NCBI RefSeq assembly: GCF_910596095.1 | Contig: NC_056539.1 | Location: 13,650,501-13,714,500 of the forward strand | DNA length: 64,000 nucleotides | DNA from: Thunnus maccoyii | Taxonomy: Eukaryota > Chordata > Actinopteri > Scombriformes > Scombridae | Direction: 5' to 3' | Shown: positions 43,851 through 57,190 of the stretch, piece after piece | Layout: every line of letters begins with the position of its first letter | How positions within the stretch are numbered: position 1 is the stretch's first letter | The notes under the pieces: generated by a model | Told to the model about the DNA's origin: nothing | Seen by the model: only the letters and a program-made list of their open reading frames with translations | The model's database searches: none | Made by a program: the position numbers and the translations under genes

Positions 43851-46800
43851 TGAGGATTTAAAATCTATTTGACATGTCAGGAAGACACACAGTTTCACCA
43901 CAAAATGACCTATAATGATTAGCTGACCACAAAATATGCTGTAACGGAGATGTAAATGAAGGCAATGAACTAGACACGGAAATGGAAACGCAAACCCATA
44001 TCGTCAGCCAGCCACTTCAGACTTCCACACAGTTGGGGCTGAAATGTGCAGAATTTAAGCATCTTTGGGTATTTCTTTTCTCATTTGGTCTTCACAAACC
44101 TGCTAAAATGTGTTTTCAAGTTTACTGTCACCTTCTTTGCAGTGAAGCATGGGCTACAGCAGCAACTGACGCAAATCATATTCTTAGAGAGCCAAAAGTA
44201 AATCTGATAACGACTGTGGCTATTGTACAACCACATTGGCAGTAAAGTCCTCTCTGTATTCAGTGAGTCTTCAACTCTCCCTGGCTTTGAATGCCAGAGA
44301 TAATCTAGAATCCTCCTTTTCTTATGTAGAAGAAGCAGAGAGAAGTCATGGCTGAAGATTGCAAATCTGTGAGCTATAGCTTTACCCCCCCTTCTTTCTC
44401 TTTGGGTCCATTCCCTTACAGCAGGGAGATATAGGAGGAATTTTTAGGGAGAACCGGAGGCTGGCCTGGTCCAAAATATCAGAGAAAATCTGACCCAGTG
44501 GTGTTTTCTGCTCTGACCACTGTGCAGCGCTGGGAGTGGCATTTAAGGTGCCAGCAAAAAGGCTTTCTTACTCTGCACATTGAGCTCATCCATTTGTTTG
44601 TTATCTCAATCCAGGATTTGGAGAGATACAAAGCTGATTAAACAACAAAAGCATATGGGAAGATAAAGAACACTTAGGTAATGGGTTTAGCTTGCCTGTT
44701 TAGCCCGCCAAATTCATCCCCTTTTCTCCCGGCTCAAAATGCGTTTGTTATTCTTCTCTCAGTCTTGATCCAGATGGGAGAAAAGGAACAAGAAAAGGAG
44801 GAAAAACAACAAAAAAAAGATGTGTGCAGAGTCTGGGAAACCAGCAGTAGTGAAGTGCAGGAAGAGCGGTAATGATCTCACCGGTCTACCTGTGCTGCAT
44901 TTCTGTGTTGTGGTTGTAAAACTGCTGTTCTACTATAGTAGTAATGATACAGTGTTTGATTACTTTTAAGTTCAAAATTGTCTTGTAAAAATCAATCCCA
45001 AGTCATATTCAAATGTGTTGATTCAGTAAGAAGGTGGACAATGATGGTGTAATGCAATCCAGTATAATATCCCTGCAATTAATGCTACTTGTGTGAAGTT
45101 TACAGTGTTCATTTTTTTGTGAGGAGTGCTGGAAATGTATTGATACAATATTATGGTAATTTCTGAAGGTGATATTTGGCGTTGTTCTGTTGAATCAGAT
45201 TATTTTGTCAGGTGTTCTACTGTAAAAAAATCATTTTTATTGTAGCAATTTCAGCAGACTAAGAGTTGATTTAGATTGTACAGACGTAGGAGAAGGTTCT
45301 TTGCATCATGCATATGCAAAATGTTGAAGAAGATATTACCTGACATGGCCTCCACATAGCAAAAAAGTAAAATGAATGACAAGTCAAACTGATTTCTTTT
45401 ACCTCTGTCTGTTCAGGAGATTGAAGTACATGTCTATATGGGTATATTATTTTAATGATGGAAATATTTGCCTAATACAATAAGTACCCATCCCTCATGT
45501 TCATTGGGTGGCATGTAAACCAATACAGAGCCATTAAAGTCAGCCTTACTCTCCCCTGGTGAACCTGGCTAAAAGCAATCTCAGGGCTTAGCAGTCACTC
45601 TGATAATAACACCTCACAGAGGTCAGCGAGCAATGAGGAGGGATGGGGGAAAACATATTTACGCTCCTCCTGCTGCTTCCCCCTCATGGAAAGAAGCCAT
45701 GAGAAAGGTGCTTACTTAGACGAGATAAAGAGCAAGATGAGAGGCAGCGGACTTGGATTAGGGAAGGGAGACGATCACGGCCAGAAAAGGCAGGGAAAGA
45801 GAGGAGGGGGGTGGAGGACAGCGAGGCCGGGAGCCGGTGTCTGGGCTGGTTGGATATGGGGGGAATATTAATCTGGGTTTAGTGTGAGCAGGACCCCACA
45901 AACGGCTCAAGCAAACAGAGCTTAGACGAGGCCAAGCCTCGGAGAAAGTCCTAAATCTTCACATTAGCTCCCCGCGTTTCTTCTGCTGAACCCGTAAGCT
46001 CTTTTTCTAAAGGACAGCACAAACAAACCACAACCCCCCCAATAGTACCTCTTGCCAGTCCTACACTTCCTCTCTCACAAGCATACACACACACACACAC
46101 ACACTCTCTCAAAATCAAGACGGCTTTGAGAATCGAGATTGCAGGAAATTTATAAATCCAGGGCCTGAGTGGATAGGGAAAGATTAGATGGGTCCCCCCC
46201 TTAAAGCGACAGGATGCCTCCCAATTGTGTTGCTTATTCTCCGGTGTGCCCTACTTCTGTGTCAGCGAAGAAAGAGAGAGCAAGGAGAAACACTTTGAGG
46301 ATTTGGAGAGCTGGTGTCATGATAACCTTGGCAATCCTTGGAAAACCTTAACCGAATTTTGTGTATTTAAAGACAGCTTTTTATTGGTGGGATTTCTGTC
46401 GATGGAAGTTTCCTGTGTTCAACCCATTCAGAGGTACATCCATGAAACAAAAAGTTTAATGTCTTTAAATCTCTAAATCTCTGCAAGTTTATACTTTACT
46501 ATTGGTAAACAAAACCAAGCTGATCATTTTAACAGTAGAGTCTAAATTAGCTGAGTGAAAATCAGCAGGAAGTGAGAGAGAAGGAGGGATGTGAAGGCAG
46601 AAGAGTGATACATCTCAACAGCTTCGGAGCCTAAAGAAGGTATCAGACTGTCCCGTTGGTGGAGAGGGGGGCTGCTGAGGGAGAGGGGAGCGAGTTGCTG
46701 AACCTCATCCCATCACCCGCAGCTTCCTGGCAGGGAAGGAACCAGGAAAAAGTGCCTTCTCACTGAGTTTCATTAACCTGACCACATGTGCCAAAAGCCC

Positions 46801-47733
46801 CGGTATTAGAGTTAATCAAACTGACACTGACACACTTGCTGCAGTCTTCTGGGTCACCTGGGAAGCTCATCCAGGGGCCTGCTGCTTCGAATGTTGAAGG
46901 TGCACACTTATAGTATGCATGTATTTTCTTATGTGCTGTCACATGCTCACCAGCTGACAAACTCATTGCAACACTCCTCTGCAACCACATGAAATATCAT
47001 TTATGGAGTTTCAATTAACTTTGGAAGACCGTTTGATGTGAAGGAAGTGTGTCCAGTACTGTAAGCTTCATGGCTAAATGTTAGTATTGCATAAATGTGA
47101 TTTCAACATCAAATGAAACCTTGAAGGGCCTATAGGCCTTATTTAGAGTCACACTTTAAATCATTAGACTCAAGTGAAAATTTGAATCTCTAATACATAT
47201 GGCAAAAAATTGTATATATAATATATAGTAAAATAAATTCTGTAAAAGATTATTTGCACTCTTGCACTGATGGAGTGAGACTCATTCTGTCCACTTATTT
47301 GCACATCAATGTCCTCTTTGTCTTTTCAACAAATAGAAAATAATATAAATAATATTTATTTAATAAAATAATGTAATAAGGTCGAAGATAATATAACTAG
47401 TTGAAAAAAAAGTTATTTCTACACTTTAACACAAATGAAAGATATTCTGTAATCTTTTACAGGAAGTCTTTTCATGTGATAGTAAACAGAATACATTCTC
47501 CAATTTGTATAAATGTATCATCATAAATTTCAAGTTGTTGTTTTTTGTACAGCATTAAATATATAGTGTTTTAGATATGAATATTCCAAGTTGTCATTGT
47601 GCCAAAATAATATGATCTGCAAATAAGATGATAAGCCCCATAATTTGACCTGACATGGACCTCCACTGTAGAAAACACAAAGAAAGAAAACAGATCTCAT
47701 CAAAAGTGGCTGCCCAGCGCCCAGCTATGTATG

Positions 47734-47776
<43 letters not shown>

Positions 47777-49816
47777 TATAATTATATAACTATAATTACT
47801 GCACGATTAGTCTTATACTCTACATACAGAAAAAGTAGCAGTTTAAACTTGACAGTGAATAAAAATCCATTTCTGCGGACAAGAATTACTAATGGAAAGG
47901 AGTAAAATGGGGTTTTAGATATGTACAGTAGGAGGACTGGTTGTATTTAAGCTCCCTGCAAAGTCTCCCACTGGCAGCATTATCCGGCCTATGCACCTGT
48001 CAGACAACAGAACACGACGAAAAATGTACCTTCATCAAAAGGAGCCTAGCAAATATTAGACAATCTTCAAAACATTAGAGACAGGGAGGCTCACGTTTAT
48101 TTATGGGAATCATAGAAAATTACTCACTCATTTTGACTCAGTTACAGTTTTTTAAATACATTTAAGACTTTTTTGAATGTGCACTCACGAACATGTGCAT
48201 ACGGAGTGTGACAGGTTGCTCTGATGAGGCCCCTGGGGGCGTTGCAGAGGGTAACCCAGTGTCTACTGAGGCGCCCACTCAGTAAAACAACCTTCATCAA
48301 GGCAACGCCCTCAGCAGATCAATCTTCCTGTGACACTTCATTTAGACTGCATTAATGTGGAATTAGGGCCCATTACGGCTATTGGCAGGACCTGACAGTC
48401 CCACAGCACAGTGATCCTCGCTTCCCAGGAGAGACCGCTGCTGAATAGAGCAGATAAGGCTTTTTCAGCTACAAAGCTGAAGAAGCCATTTAATTTTTTT
48501 TCTCTCTCATTCAACCCCGTCATCAGTATTGCTAATCAACTAAAGGAATGTGTAAGGGTTTTTTCCTCTGTGCGTGTGCGCTCCAGCCCTTTTTGATTCA
48601 AAAGAACGCATCAAAGCCTTTTGAAGGGTAGATTTCAGCTCCATTCACTTCATAGGTCAGAATTTGAGATACTTATAAATCTGCCTTCTGAATGACCACT
48701 TAATAATCTAATATCAGAAGTGTAATAAACGCCTGATTCACTCTGACATAAACCAGACCAGTGACGCTATTCAGACCATTTTTTTATCCACGACAAAAAA
48801 CAGTTTCTAAAGTGTCTCTATACATTTTCCCTGGGTTGTGTTTGTGTGTTTACACTCTTAGATCAGTAAAAGCTGAGAAAGGACAAGAGAAGATCACAGA
48901 AAAAGATGCTTGAGCATCACTTTTTTTCTCCTTGCAAGTGTTTAACAGTTGTAGGCTACACATTGAGACTTGCCATTGCATACAGACAAACTGAACCTCC
49001 CACACACATTATTTGAGACATACTCTCAAGTAATATTATATGATAGTATAATACTGACAAACAAAAGCAAAATCCTCTAAGGTTAAACCATCCACTGCTG
49101 TTTCCAATCAGAAAAATATCCATCACTTATCAAGGGATTCTTTCTGCAAAGCTCTGAATCTGATTTGATATTGACATTTGAGCTGGTAGCGGGGGTCGGG
49201 ATGGAGGCAGTCATGGGGTGGGAGTCAGGTCAGCCTTTCTTGGTTCCTCACCCCCACCCACCTCTTATGCGTCACCCCATCCCCCCCCACACCCTCCACT
49301 GTCTCAACGGAGTTCATGGCGAGGCCCCCCTCACGCATCCCTCACTGACCAGGCGGCTGAGAGGCACACAGATACCCCCTTAAGGAGCTTTGCTCTCTGG
49401 AGGAAACTTAATCTCCTTTTTAAACGCCATCCCAAGGCTCCTCGCAGGCCCTGAATAGAGCGGGGGAGGAGCCGGCTACAGAGTATCTCCGAGCCCACAT
49501 GGCAGCCCAGCCCAAATCTGAATATCTGAGCCACGGCGGAGCTGAGGAGCTCCAACGCCAGCACAGGAATTAGCCCTGCGACAGGCCACGTTAAATCTCC
49601 CACCTCCTCCCCTCCGCCTCCTCCTGTACTCCTGCAGTGCCCCCCCGCATTCACCCACCGCCACACGTGTTTGACGGGCTGTGACTGACAGACACAGAGA
49701 AAAAGACAGAAACTTATACATGGGAATTTTAAGCCCATTTTATGAAGAAAGATACCTCTATTCATTTGAGAAGAATAATAGCACTGGGCTGCCAATTTAT
49801 TAGTTGAAACGTCAAC
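43851..49816. other. Gene desert segment
   Basis: No exon supported. It contains a CA run at 46084-46104, the TATG/AT microsatellite at 47726-47775, and 13-bp perfect inverted repeats (CTGTAAAAGATTA at 47240, TAATCTTTTACAG at 47450). The block 45540-45720 is complex and could be a conserved element. No protein-like frame was found. Confidence 0.4.
47726..47775. repeat. TATG/(AT)n microsatellite
   Basis: TATGTATGTATG followed by about 18 AT units. Confidence 0.9.
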
Positions 49817-51176
49817 GAAATAGTTCAACATTTTGGGAAATGCAGTTATTTACTCTCTTGGCAAGACTTCAATGAGACGATCGATACCATTCTATTGGTT
49901 AAATATGAAGCTGGAGCCAGGAGAATCTTAGTTAGTCTTAGTTTAGTATAAAGACTGAAAGCAGCTAGCCTGGTTCTGTTCAATGGTAACAATATGCCTA
50001 CCAGCACCTGTAAAGCTCACCAATTAACATGTTTAATTCACACAAAAAAGAAGATGACAAGTTGCAGTTTTCAGGGGGTTATTTGACAACTATTTCTTGG
50101 CCGGGAGCAGTGACTTCCTAGAGTCTTGCCAGAGATTGCCAGGCAACCAAGGGAGACTCCATTAAGTCACTGCTCCCAGCCAAGAAATAGTCATGTAACC
50201 CCCTGAAAAATGCAACTTTAATATTTGTATGGATTTAACAAACGAGATGTAGCGTGTTAATTAGTGAGTTTTAGAGGTGTTTGTATGCAGATTTTGTTAC
50301 CTTTGGACTGAGGCAATCTAGTCATTTCCCCCTCTTTTTCAGTTTATATGCTAAGCTAAGCTAAAGGCCAATTCATGCTTTCTGCATCCGCCTGGCCACG
50401 AGGGTCCACATTAGTCCATGTGATGTAAATATTATCATCCACCCATGTCCGTAAGGGTCCACATGGCCCCTCTGCTGACATCTGTGTGCAGCCCAAAATT
50501 TGTGACTGCACAGACTGTGTGCATAGCAAATGATTCAACTGCACATGCGCTCAAAAAGCAAACTTTAGGTTACTTGTTTAACCCCTGTTCTCTGAGTAGC
50601 TTGAGTTAAGAGAACAGGAATGCCTGTCTCGTCTACTGTATGTATGTACTGTATTCCTATCCTCATTAAGCTATTACTTTTCTTTTTTTGACTTTTTCTT
50701 GTTGTTCAGCAACATACACAAACTCCTCAGCTGCACTCAGACTGAAAACAGTTCTGTGTAAAACAATACAAGTGGTTATGTTGGTGGAGGCGTGTTGTTG
50801 TGCCTGTGAGACAATGAAACATGATCCATCAAGTCTGCTTGGAGTAACAGATTATTGCATTTAAATCTGATCAGAAAAACATTGCACAGCAGTTTGTAAT
50901 ACTCACAGGCTGGATTTTACAACTCTGGAAAGTCATCACACTGCAACCCTGTTTACTAGTGCTCACGAGTGAAACGTGTCTGTGTCCACAGACCTTCGAA
51001 ATGTATGAATGCAACCGCATGCATGTCTGCAGCTGTCTGCAGAATGCGAAAAGTACGCAAAGGCCTTTACTGCCTCCTGGCTCCAGCTTCATATTTACCT
51101 GACAGAGAATTATTAATCTTCTCATCGAACTCTCAGCAATAAAGCAAATTTCCCAAAATGTCTAACTATTGCTTTA
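49817..51176. mobile_element. Palindromic non-autonomous element, copy 2, split by an insertion
   Basis: The left end, TAGTTCAACATTTTGGGAAA, is mirrored at the right end by TTTCCCAAAATGTCTAACTA. The inner arms, TATTTCTTGGCCGGGAGCAG (from about 50091) and CTGCTCCCAGCCAAGAAATA (from about 50171), are also mirrored around a centre near 50140. The right arm is broken after GCTAAGCTAAGCTAA at 50364 and resumes with CTCCTGGCTCCAGCTTCATA at about 51073. With the insert removed, the element is about 650 bp. Confidence 0.8.
50365..51067. mobile_element. Non-autonomous DNA element nested in palindromic copy 2
   Basis: The roughly 700-bp insert starts AGGCCAATTCATGCTTTCTG and, read inward from the right, starts AGGCCTTTGCGTACTTTTCG; these are diverged inverted termini. 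The flanking TAA/TTA would suit a PIF/Harbinger-type 3-bp target, but the duplication is not exact. There is no transposase. Confidence 0.6.
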
Positions 51177-52999
51177 AAATTTATAACTTAGAAATTTCTC
51201 TAAAACTCTTTCTGAAAATACAATTTGTACACGTTAAGAAATGACCCATCAGACCTTTTTAAGAGGTCATAAGCATAAACTGATTAAAAATGCCTGATAA
51301 AAGATGTTGTCTGTCAGTATTTTATCACCTTGACAGGTCAGGCTGTAAAGACACGCAGATGACTCCCTGCTTTAAAAGCCAAACTCTCACTTTCTCTCTC
51401 CCTCTGTCTGCCTCTCTCTCTCTCTTGACCGAAGGGCAGGGGTAAATATTAACCCTGACAGACCTGTGTGAAAATCTCTGAGCCATTTTATTTGGAAGGA
51501 GGTGTGACAGATTACCGAAGAAGGGCGGATTCCTCAGTGGCAAGAGGTAGCGGCTCTCTTTACCCAAACACTTTGGGACCCGTGCTCTGACATGCTCCTT
51601 TAGCACCCTGTCAGCAGACTATTCCCAAAGCAAACACAGCCAAGGCTTTCTCTCCACAAGGCGAGCCCTCATAAACTCCCTGAAAAGGACTTAGAGTGCT
51701 GAGGAGCCACAAGAAAACAAGATGTGGGGAAACCAAACAGACCTTACAAAGCCCTGGACATGGTGTCTTTAGTCAACTTAACAGGAGTATGGTGTTCACT
51801 TAGGGGAGTAAAAGGAAAGGCACATTTCAGCTCCATTTTATCTCAACAGGTTCAAACACAGACCAGTGCTGTATTTCATTCTGAAAAGTGTCCAAGTGAT
51901 ACCGACAGAGAATAGAGGGAAAATCTGTGGAGAACAGCCTGTTAAACCAGTTTTCTGTCTGATCTCCCATATATCTGTGAAAATGTGTTTATTTGTCTCG
52001 GATTTTTACTCTGTTCAAAGCAAAAGGAAGCCTCTACTCTGTGTGCTGAAATGTTTGTGGTCTGCACTTTTTATATTAAGCCATGATTTAAATTAGGTAA
52101 GCTAGAAAGACAGTTTCAAAGTCAGTTTTCAAACTTTTCAAGCCTTATTAATGCTGTCATTTATAAGGGGTGAAGTTTATTGCATTTTGTAAAAATCAAA
52201 TCAATCTAGGTATTGGTTATTGGTGATGTGATGAGAATGTTCAGACTCCAGACTTACAGTCATTTATGGCTGACATGTGAAATTCTGTCACAGACACGAT
52301 AATACAGTCTGCACACTTGCTTAAGAGAGACAAGAAGTATATGAGGAATTTAAAACCTGGAGGGTGCATGCTTATTTTAACATAAGCAGCAATTTTTGAA
52401 ATTACGGTTTTGTTTCCACTTCTTTCACATTTAACTCATCCTCTGTTATGTTTCTGCTGTCACTCAAGGTGCAGAAGTCACTAATGATAAACTATAGAGA
52501 TATGCATCACTATGCTGTACTGTTTGTACTACTTGTATTACTACCACTCTGCAAGTAAAGGACTTAAACCAAACTGATGACTCTGTGCTCTCTGACCAGA
52601 GCCCTGTAGTGGTCAATCATCCAACAAAACCAGTTTCATGGGTCCAATCCTCAACATTGTAAAATGGATTTCTTTTTATTAAAATTAATCAGGATGAGTG
52701 AAATTCTTCTAACTGCCTTCTTGTACCCATTTTTTGTTGTTGACTCTTTGTCTAAGCTATAGGGGCAGCCAAAACCAATTCCGTGGATCGTGGCCATCAT
52801 TAAGAGACCTCTTGAGTTTTCGAGACTGTATTCAGGAACTAGGAATTAGCATTTTAATGTAAGGCAGGCAAGATGAACAGAGAGCTTGGTGAAATATGAT
52901 GGAGTATGTTATGGTGAATGGAATAATGAATGAAAGCCTGGAAGGAGCAGCAATGCCACCAAAGCTACTAAATAGGCTGAGTGAAAACTATTTCAGACT
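51177..52999. other. Gene desert segment
   Basis: No exon supported and no strong repeat signature. Moderately AT-rich unique sequence; 51330-51690 is more complex. Confidence 0.4.
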
Positions 53000-53345
53000 G
53001 AGCTGACATACACATCCAGCTAGCTCCGTTTTGGTCTCCACCAACTCCCAAGGGAAGTATCTGGCTCTTTAGCAGCTAAATGTTCCAACATGTTCACCAG
53101 CTAGCCACTATCTTTGTTGACCAGCCATTTAGTGCTGAGCAGGTAGAGTACAGTGGTTTTTAAAACTTTTTTGCTGAAAACAACACCATGAAACAACACT
53201 ATAAGAGTGATGAGACTGAACCAAAACAGTGAAGTTGTGGAACAAAAAACCCCAACAAAACAATGAGCTGAAAGAGGCTAAAAGGCTCTGTAGAGTTGAA
53301 AGGAACTGCTGAGTTGGGTGATAATTCTCTTCATCTAACACTAAT
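53000..53345 (-). mobile_element. Interspersed repeat, member A of an inverted pair
   Basis: On the minus strand it reads GAGAATTATCACCCAACTC, TTGTTTTGTTGGGG and TTGGTGGAGACCAAAACGGA, closely matching 56870-57190 on the plus strand. Short frames in both copies even share residues (ENYHPT-QF, LASxSSLF), which reflects DNA homology and not a gene. Confidence 0.75.
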
Positions 53346-54050
53346 TCAAAAACATTATGAGTGACCCCTTTGCATTACAAATTGTCATTTGATCCATTGT
53401 TAATGTAAAAATGAAGATTGGAGCAGCTTTAAAGTTTTGCAGTGTTTTTCAGTCTGAACAATAAAATCTTGTGTCCGGCAGGACAGAGTGTAATTTATTC
53501 TTGAATGCCTCTCTTTATCTACTCTGGCTTGAATTGAATTCTTATTTGTACATCGCCTTGGACAAAAGTATCTGCCAAATAAATAAATGTAAATGTATGG
53601 CATCATGTAGAAGAGAAATAGATGTTTATTAGGCCATTTGATTATGGAAGATATAACTCTTGGATTGTAATATTCCTGTATAGGGATAAGTAGTGTACTG
53701 AAACTCTGGCATGTGGCTCTTCCAACTGTGTCAGTCTCAAACATGACTCCTTGACACATGACTAGAGACCTAACAGAGCATGCATGTGTGTATACATGTG
53801 TGTATGCATGTGTGTGTATGCGTGTGTGTAACCAACTCCTCAAATACAAGTAATTTTCTCTCTGTTAGTCTGGTGTAAGCCTCGGCCTGGTTCCTTAGAG
53901 AATGCACTGAGGGACAAACCTCTATTACCTCTGTAGTGCAGGAGAGAAAAAATGGGTCAAATGGCTGAACCAAGAATTAATTTACAGGTGGTGGTATTGA
54001 GTATTATGAGGGTTCACCAGGTTGTACAGGCGGGGTGGTGGCGGAGGGCG
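53346..54050. other. Gene desert segment
   Basis: No exon supported. It includes a degenerate TGTGTATGCATG microsatellite at 53778-53830. Confidence 0.45.
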
Positions 54051-54059
54051 TTAGGGCAA

Positions 54060-54240
54060 ATGGGGGTAAATGGAGCCTGAGTTCTTAATTTAAAAATGGA
54101 CCCTAATGAGTGGATTCCTTTGGGCGTAAGAGGGATCAGTAACTCACAATTTCTTCAATTGAAAAAGTGAGCCAAATGGATCATCCATTTATTCATCATG
54201 TGTGGAATCGTCTTAATTGGAATTCAATTTAGCTGTGTGT
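54060..54240. promoter_or_regulatory. Candidate conserved non-coding element
   Basis: A complex block with the perfect palindrome TTCAATTGAA (54154-54163) and homeodomain-like CTTAATTGGAATTCAATTTAG (54211-54231). No repeat signature. Inferred from motif density only. Confidence 0.3.
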
Positions 54241-54536
54241 GTGTGTGCTTGTGTGTATGTACATGCACAGAGGGCACGTTGGACCCTCTTTTAAATTTGC
54301 TGTGCCTGATGGGCTCTGAAATACATTTCTCTTGAGCCCCGAGCAGACTTAGATACACTTGTCACATAATCAAATGTGAAATACAAAGTACTGTATGGTG
54401 AAAGGGCCAGGACTTTATTCCAGGGGAAATAATTTACTTTTTTTTCTCCCCTCTCTCCAGCCGCTTGCTTTCATGTCATTTAGATGAGTGGTTAATAAGG
54501 CAGAGCGTTAAGAGGATTATGATCTGGTTGGGCCAT

Positions 54537-54565
54537 GGTGGTGGTGGTGGTGGTGGTGGTGGTGG
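54537..54565 (+). repeat. (GGT)9 microsatellite
   Basis: A trinucleotide run. The poly-Pro stretch predicted on the opposite strand is an artefact of it. Confidence 0.95.
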
Positions 54566-56864
54566 ATGAGGAAGGGGGGAGGGGGAGTTAGAGCATCTAA
54601 GGCAGTGAGATGTGGGGGGGCATATAGTGTCGGGCTGGGCGGCTGGTACAATACTGGGCAGGAGGAGAGCATCCTCCTCACTGTCAAGATTCATTTAGTC
54701 AGAACTAAGCACACCAATAGGCCTGAGCTCTCCAATAGCCCATATCTTCTTCCTGTTCTTTCGGGTTGGGGGGGATTTTCTTTAAAGGCTCTCTATCTCT
54801 CTCTCTGCGTTAATGAAGACCCTTAAAGTGCTCCAATGGGAGGAGCTGCAGGTATTGGTAAGCCAATGAGGGGGTGAGAGCCTGACTCTGAGTGGGGTTT
54901 GGGGCTCAGTCTGGAAAAAGAGGCAGATGAGGAATCTGGGGGCTTCATATTTCAGTCCTGGCTTGTGAAGATTTTAGGGTCCTGTGTGCAGGGAATCCAA
55001 AGATAGAGATTAAGAAAAAAAAGGGTTTTTTAAAAAAAAAACTTATAGTCTGAAGTAGTTTCACAGAGTGGAAAGGAAGATATTTGGGTAAAGTCTCTTA
55101 CAGGTAGAGCTGACTTCACCTGTGAATCATCCTCTTGATGTGTTCTTGTAGGAACTCTGAGGACGGACAGGACTTGATGCAGCATCTCTGAGGAAGTAAG
55201 GCATAGATTCCCACCACTGCTGGTCCGCCACCACTGGCTAGTGTCCTCTGATGCCTTTTCCAAGCGAGATACTTTGCGAGAGCCCATTTAAAGAAATCTC
55301 CGTGGATCAGCCCCTGCTAGCTCTCCTCGCTCCACTGAGAAGACACAAGCCCCCCCAACCCCCCACCCCACCATTCCCAAACTCCCCTTCCACCATCCTC
55401 TCCCCCAACACAACCTCCCACCCCACCCTGCGACTCACAGCGCCCGGCACCAGGCTTCTTAAATGCATCTTTAATTCAGCAACTTTGAAGTGGCACTCCA
55501 GCAAATGCACTCAATCAATTATAAATGAAATAATCTCCTTATAATATTAGAGATTTTTAAAGTCTAAGAAATACTGGGAGATTAGGGAGCCCAAATCAGT
55601 TTTAGCGGTATCTAAAGTGACAGCAGGAGAATCATTGGAAGGAGCGGGTAGAAACTTAAAATGATTATGTAGATCTGTGTCACTGCCGAATGTTTCTGCA
55701 AATCCCTGCTGGATCTACCGCGACGGAGGAAACAGATTATTCCTGGCCTTATTTAAAGGGTTGGAGTTCTTAAGTGGCTTTTTAAAAGGAAACATTTATA
55801 TATATTTACACATATATTTACAGCTACTCTCTCTCCTTCTCCACAGCTCCTCTTGAAGCTCCTTCACAGCCATCTTTCACCCGCTGGGTCAGCCCGCGTT
55901 GTCACATGTACAGCAGCTTCCCTATTGTACAGTAGATAAAGCTGTTGTTCACAAGTATTTCATCAAAGCTGAGGATGACTGCATATATACAGTAATTACA
56001 TACATTTTTTGCCTAAAGGTGTTGTATCTTAAGATTTAATAAGTTTGGTTGAGCTGAATCTTCAGGTGAATGAACCTGCTATTCTTTGCACACCATTAAA
56101 CTAACACTGTATGATCTTTCAAGTTATTATTTATCTTTTATACATTTATTTTGCATCATATTGCACTAATCTCATTAAAAAAAGCATGTTGGTAGAAAAC
56201 AACAGCCACACATGCACGTTCAGCTGGGCTCCACAAACTTTGTGTATATTTCTACCTATTTTCTGCAGCGGCTGTTGTGTTTATTCCCTCCTACCATTAC
56301 TCACAGAGGTAGAAATTATGACCCAGCGCACATTTCTATCATGCTGGGGTTCATTCATCTTTGATTACACCTTTCAGATGATATAAATTAGGCCTATCCC
56401 ACACTGTTACCTTGATGGATTACAGGGGCCAATATGAAACACACTGATCAATATCATGGATTAGTTTCCGAGTTGCAAGGCTATGCGACTCTTTGAGAGC
56501 ACGTTTCTCAAGCCTGCTTTTGCAATCTGGCTCGGTGCTAATAAAGAACTCTGCCACATTTAAACTTTGCAGCTGCACTTGGGTGTAAAATACTCAACTA
56601 TGTAATGTAAATATAAAGAAAATACTACCAAATATCCTCTTTCCTTCCTTCTTTTCCTATCTGTCCCTCAACCTCCCCTATCAAACCAGCAAATATTCTG
56701 TTTATTGAGGCTGGTACTTAAAGTGAGCCGATGGCAAGAAAGAGCAGAAATCAGTGGAGGGCTAATTGTTCCAGAGGGCAGAGGTCATGGAAGTCCTGGA
56801 CTCAATATTTTTTATATTAACAGTTTAAAAGACATGATGTGTGATATGAAATGGCTCACTTGTA
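54566..56864. other. Gene desert segment
   Basis: No exon supported. The pyrimidine-rich CCCCACCCC tract at 55348-55430 and the complex block 55560-55800 are its notable parts; the latter could be a conserved element. Confidence 0.4.
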
Positions 56865-56869
56865 GTGAC

Positions 56870-57190
56870 AAACCCACAGAGAATTATCACCCGACTTTGC
56901 AGTTCCCCTCAGCTCTACAGAGCACTTTAGCTTCTCTCAGCTCATTGTTTTGGTTTTATGACCCACAACTTGACTGTTTTGGTTCAGTCTCATCAACCAC
57001 ATTTCCAGCAGCAGCATGCAGCTATTTTCAGCAGAGATAAATCCACTGGACATTACCTGCTCTGTACCAAAAAGCAGACAAAATTAGTGAACGCAGTGGA
57101 GCATTTAAAAGCTGAAAAGATATTTCCCTCACAAGTTGGTGGAGACCAAAAACAGAGCTAAAAAGAGAGTGAATATTGGATTTAACATTC
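56870..57190 (+). mobile_element. Interspersed repeat, member B of an inverted pair
   Basis: It is homologous to 53000-53345 in opposite orientation; shared anchors are GAGAATTATCACCC, TTTTGGTTCAGTCTCATCA and AGTTGGTGGAGACCAAAA. No coding capacity. Confidence 0.75.
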
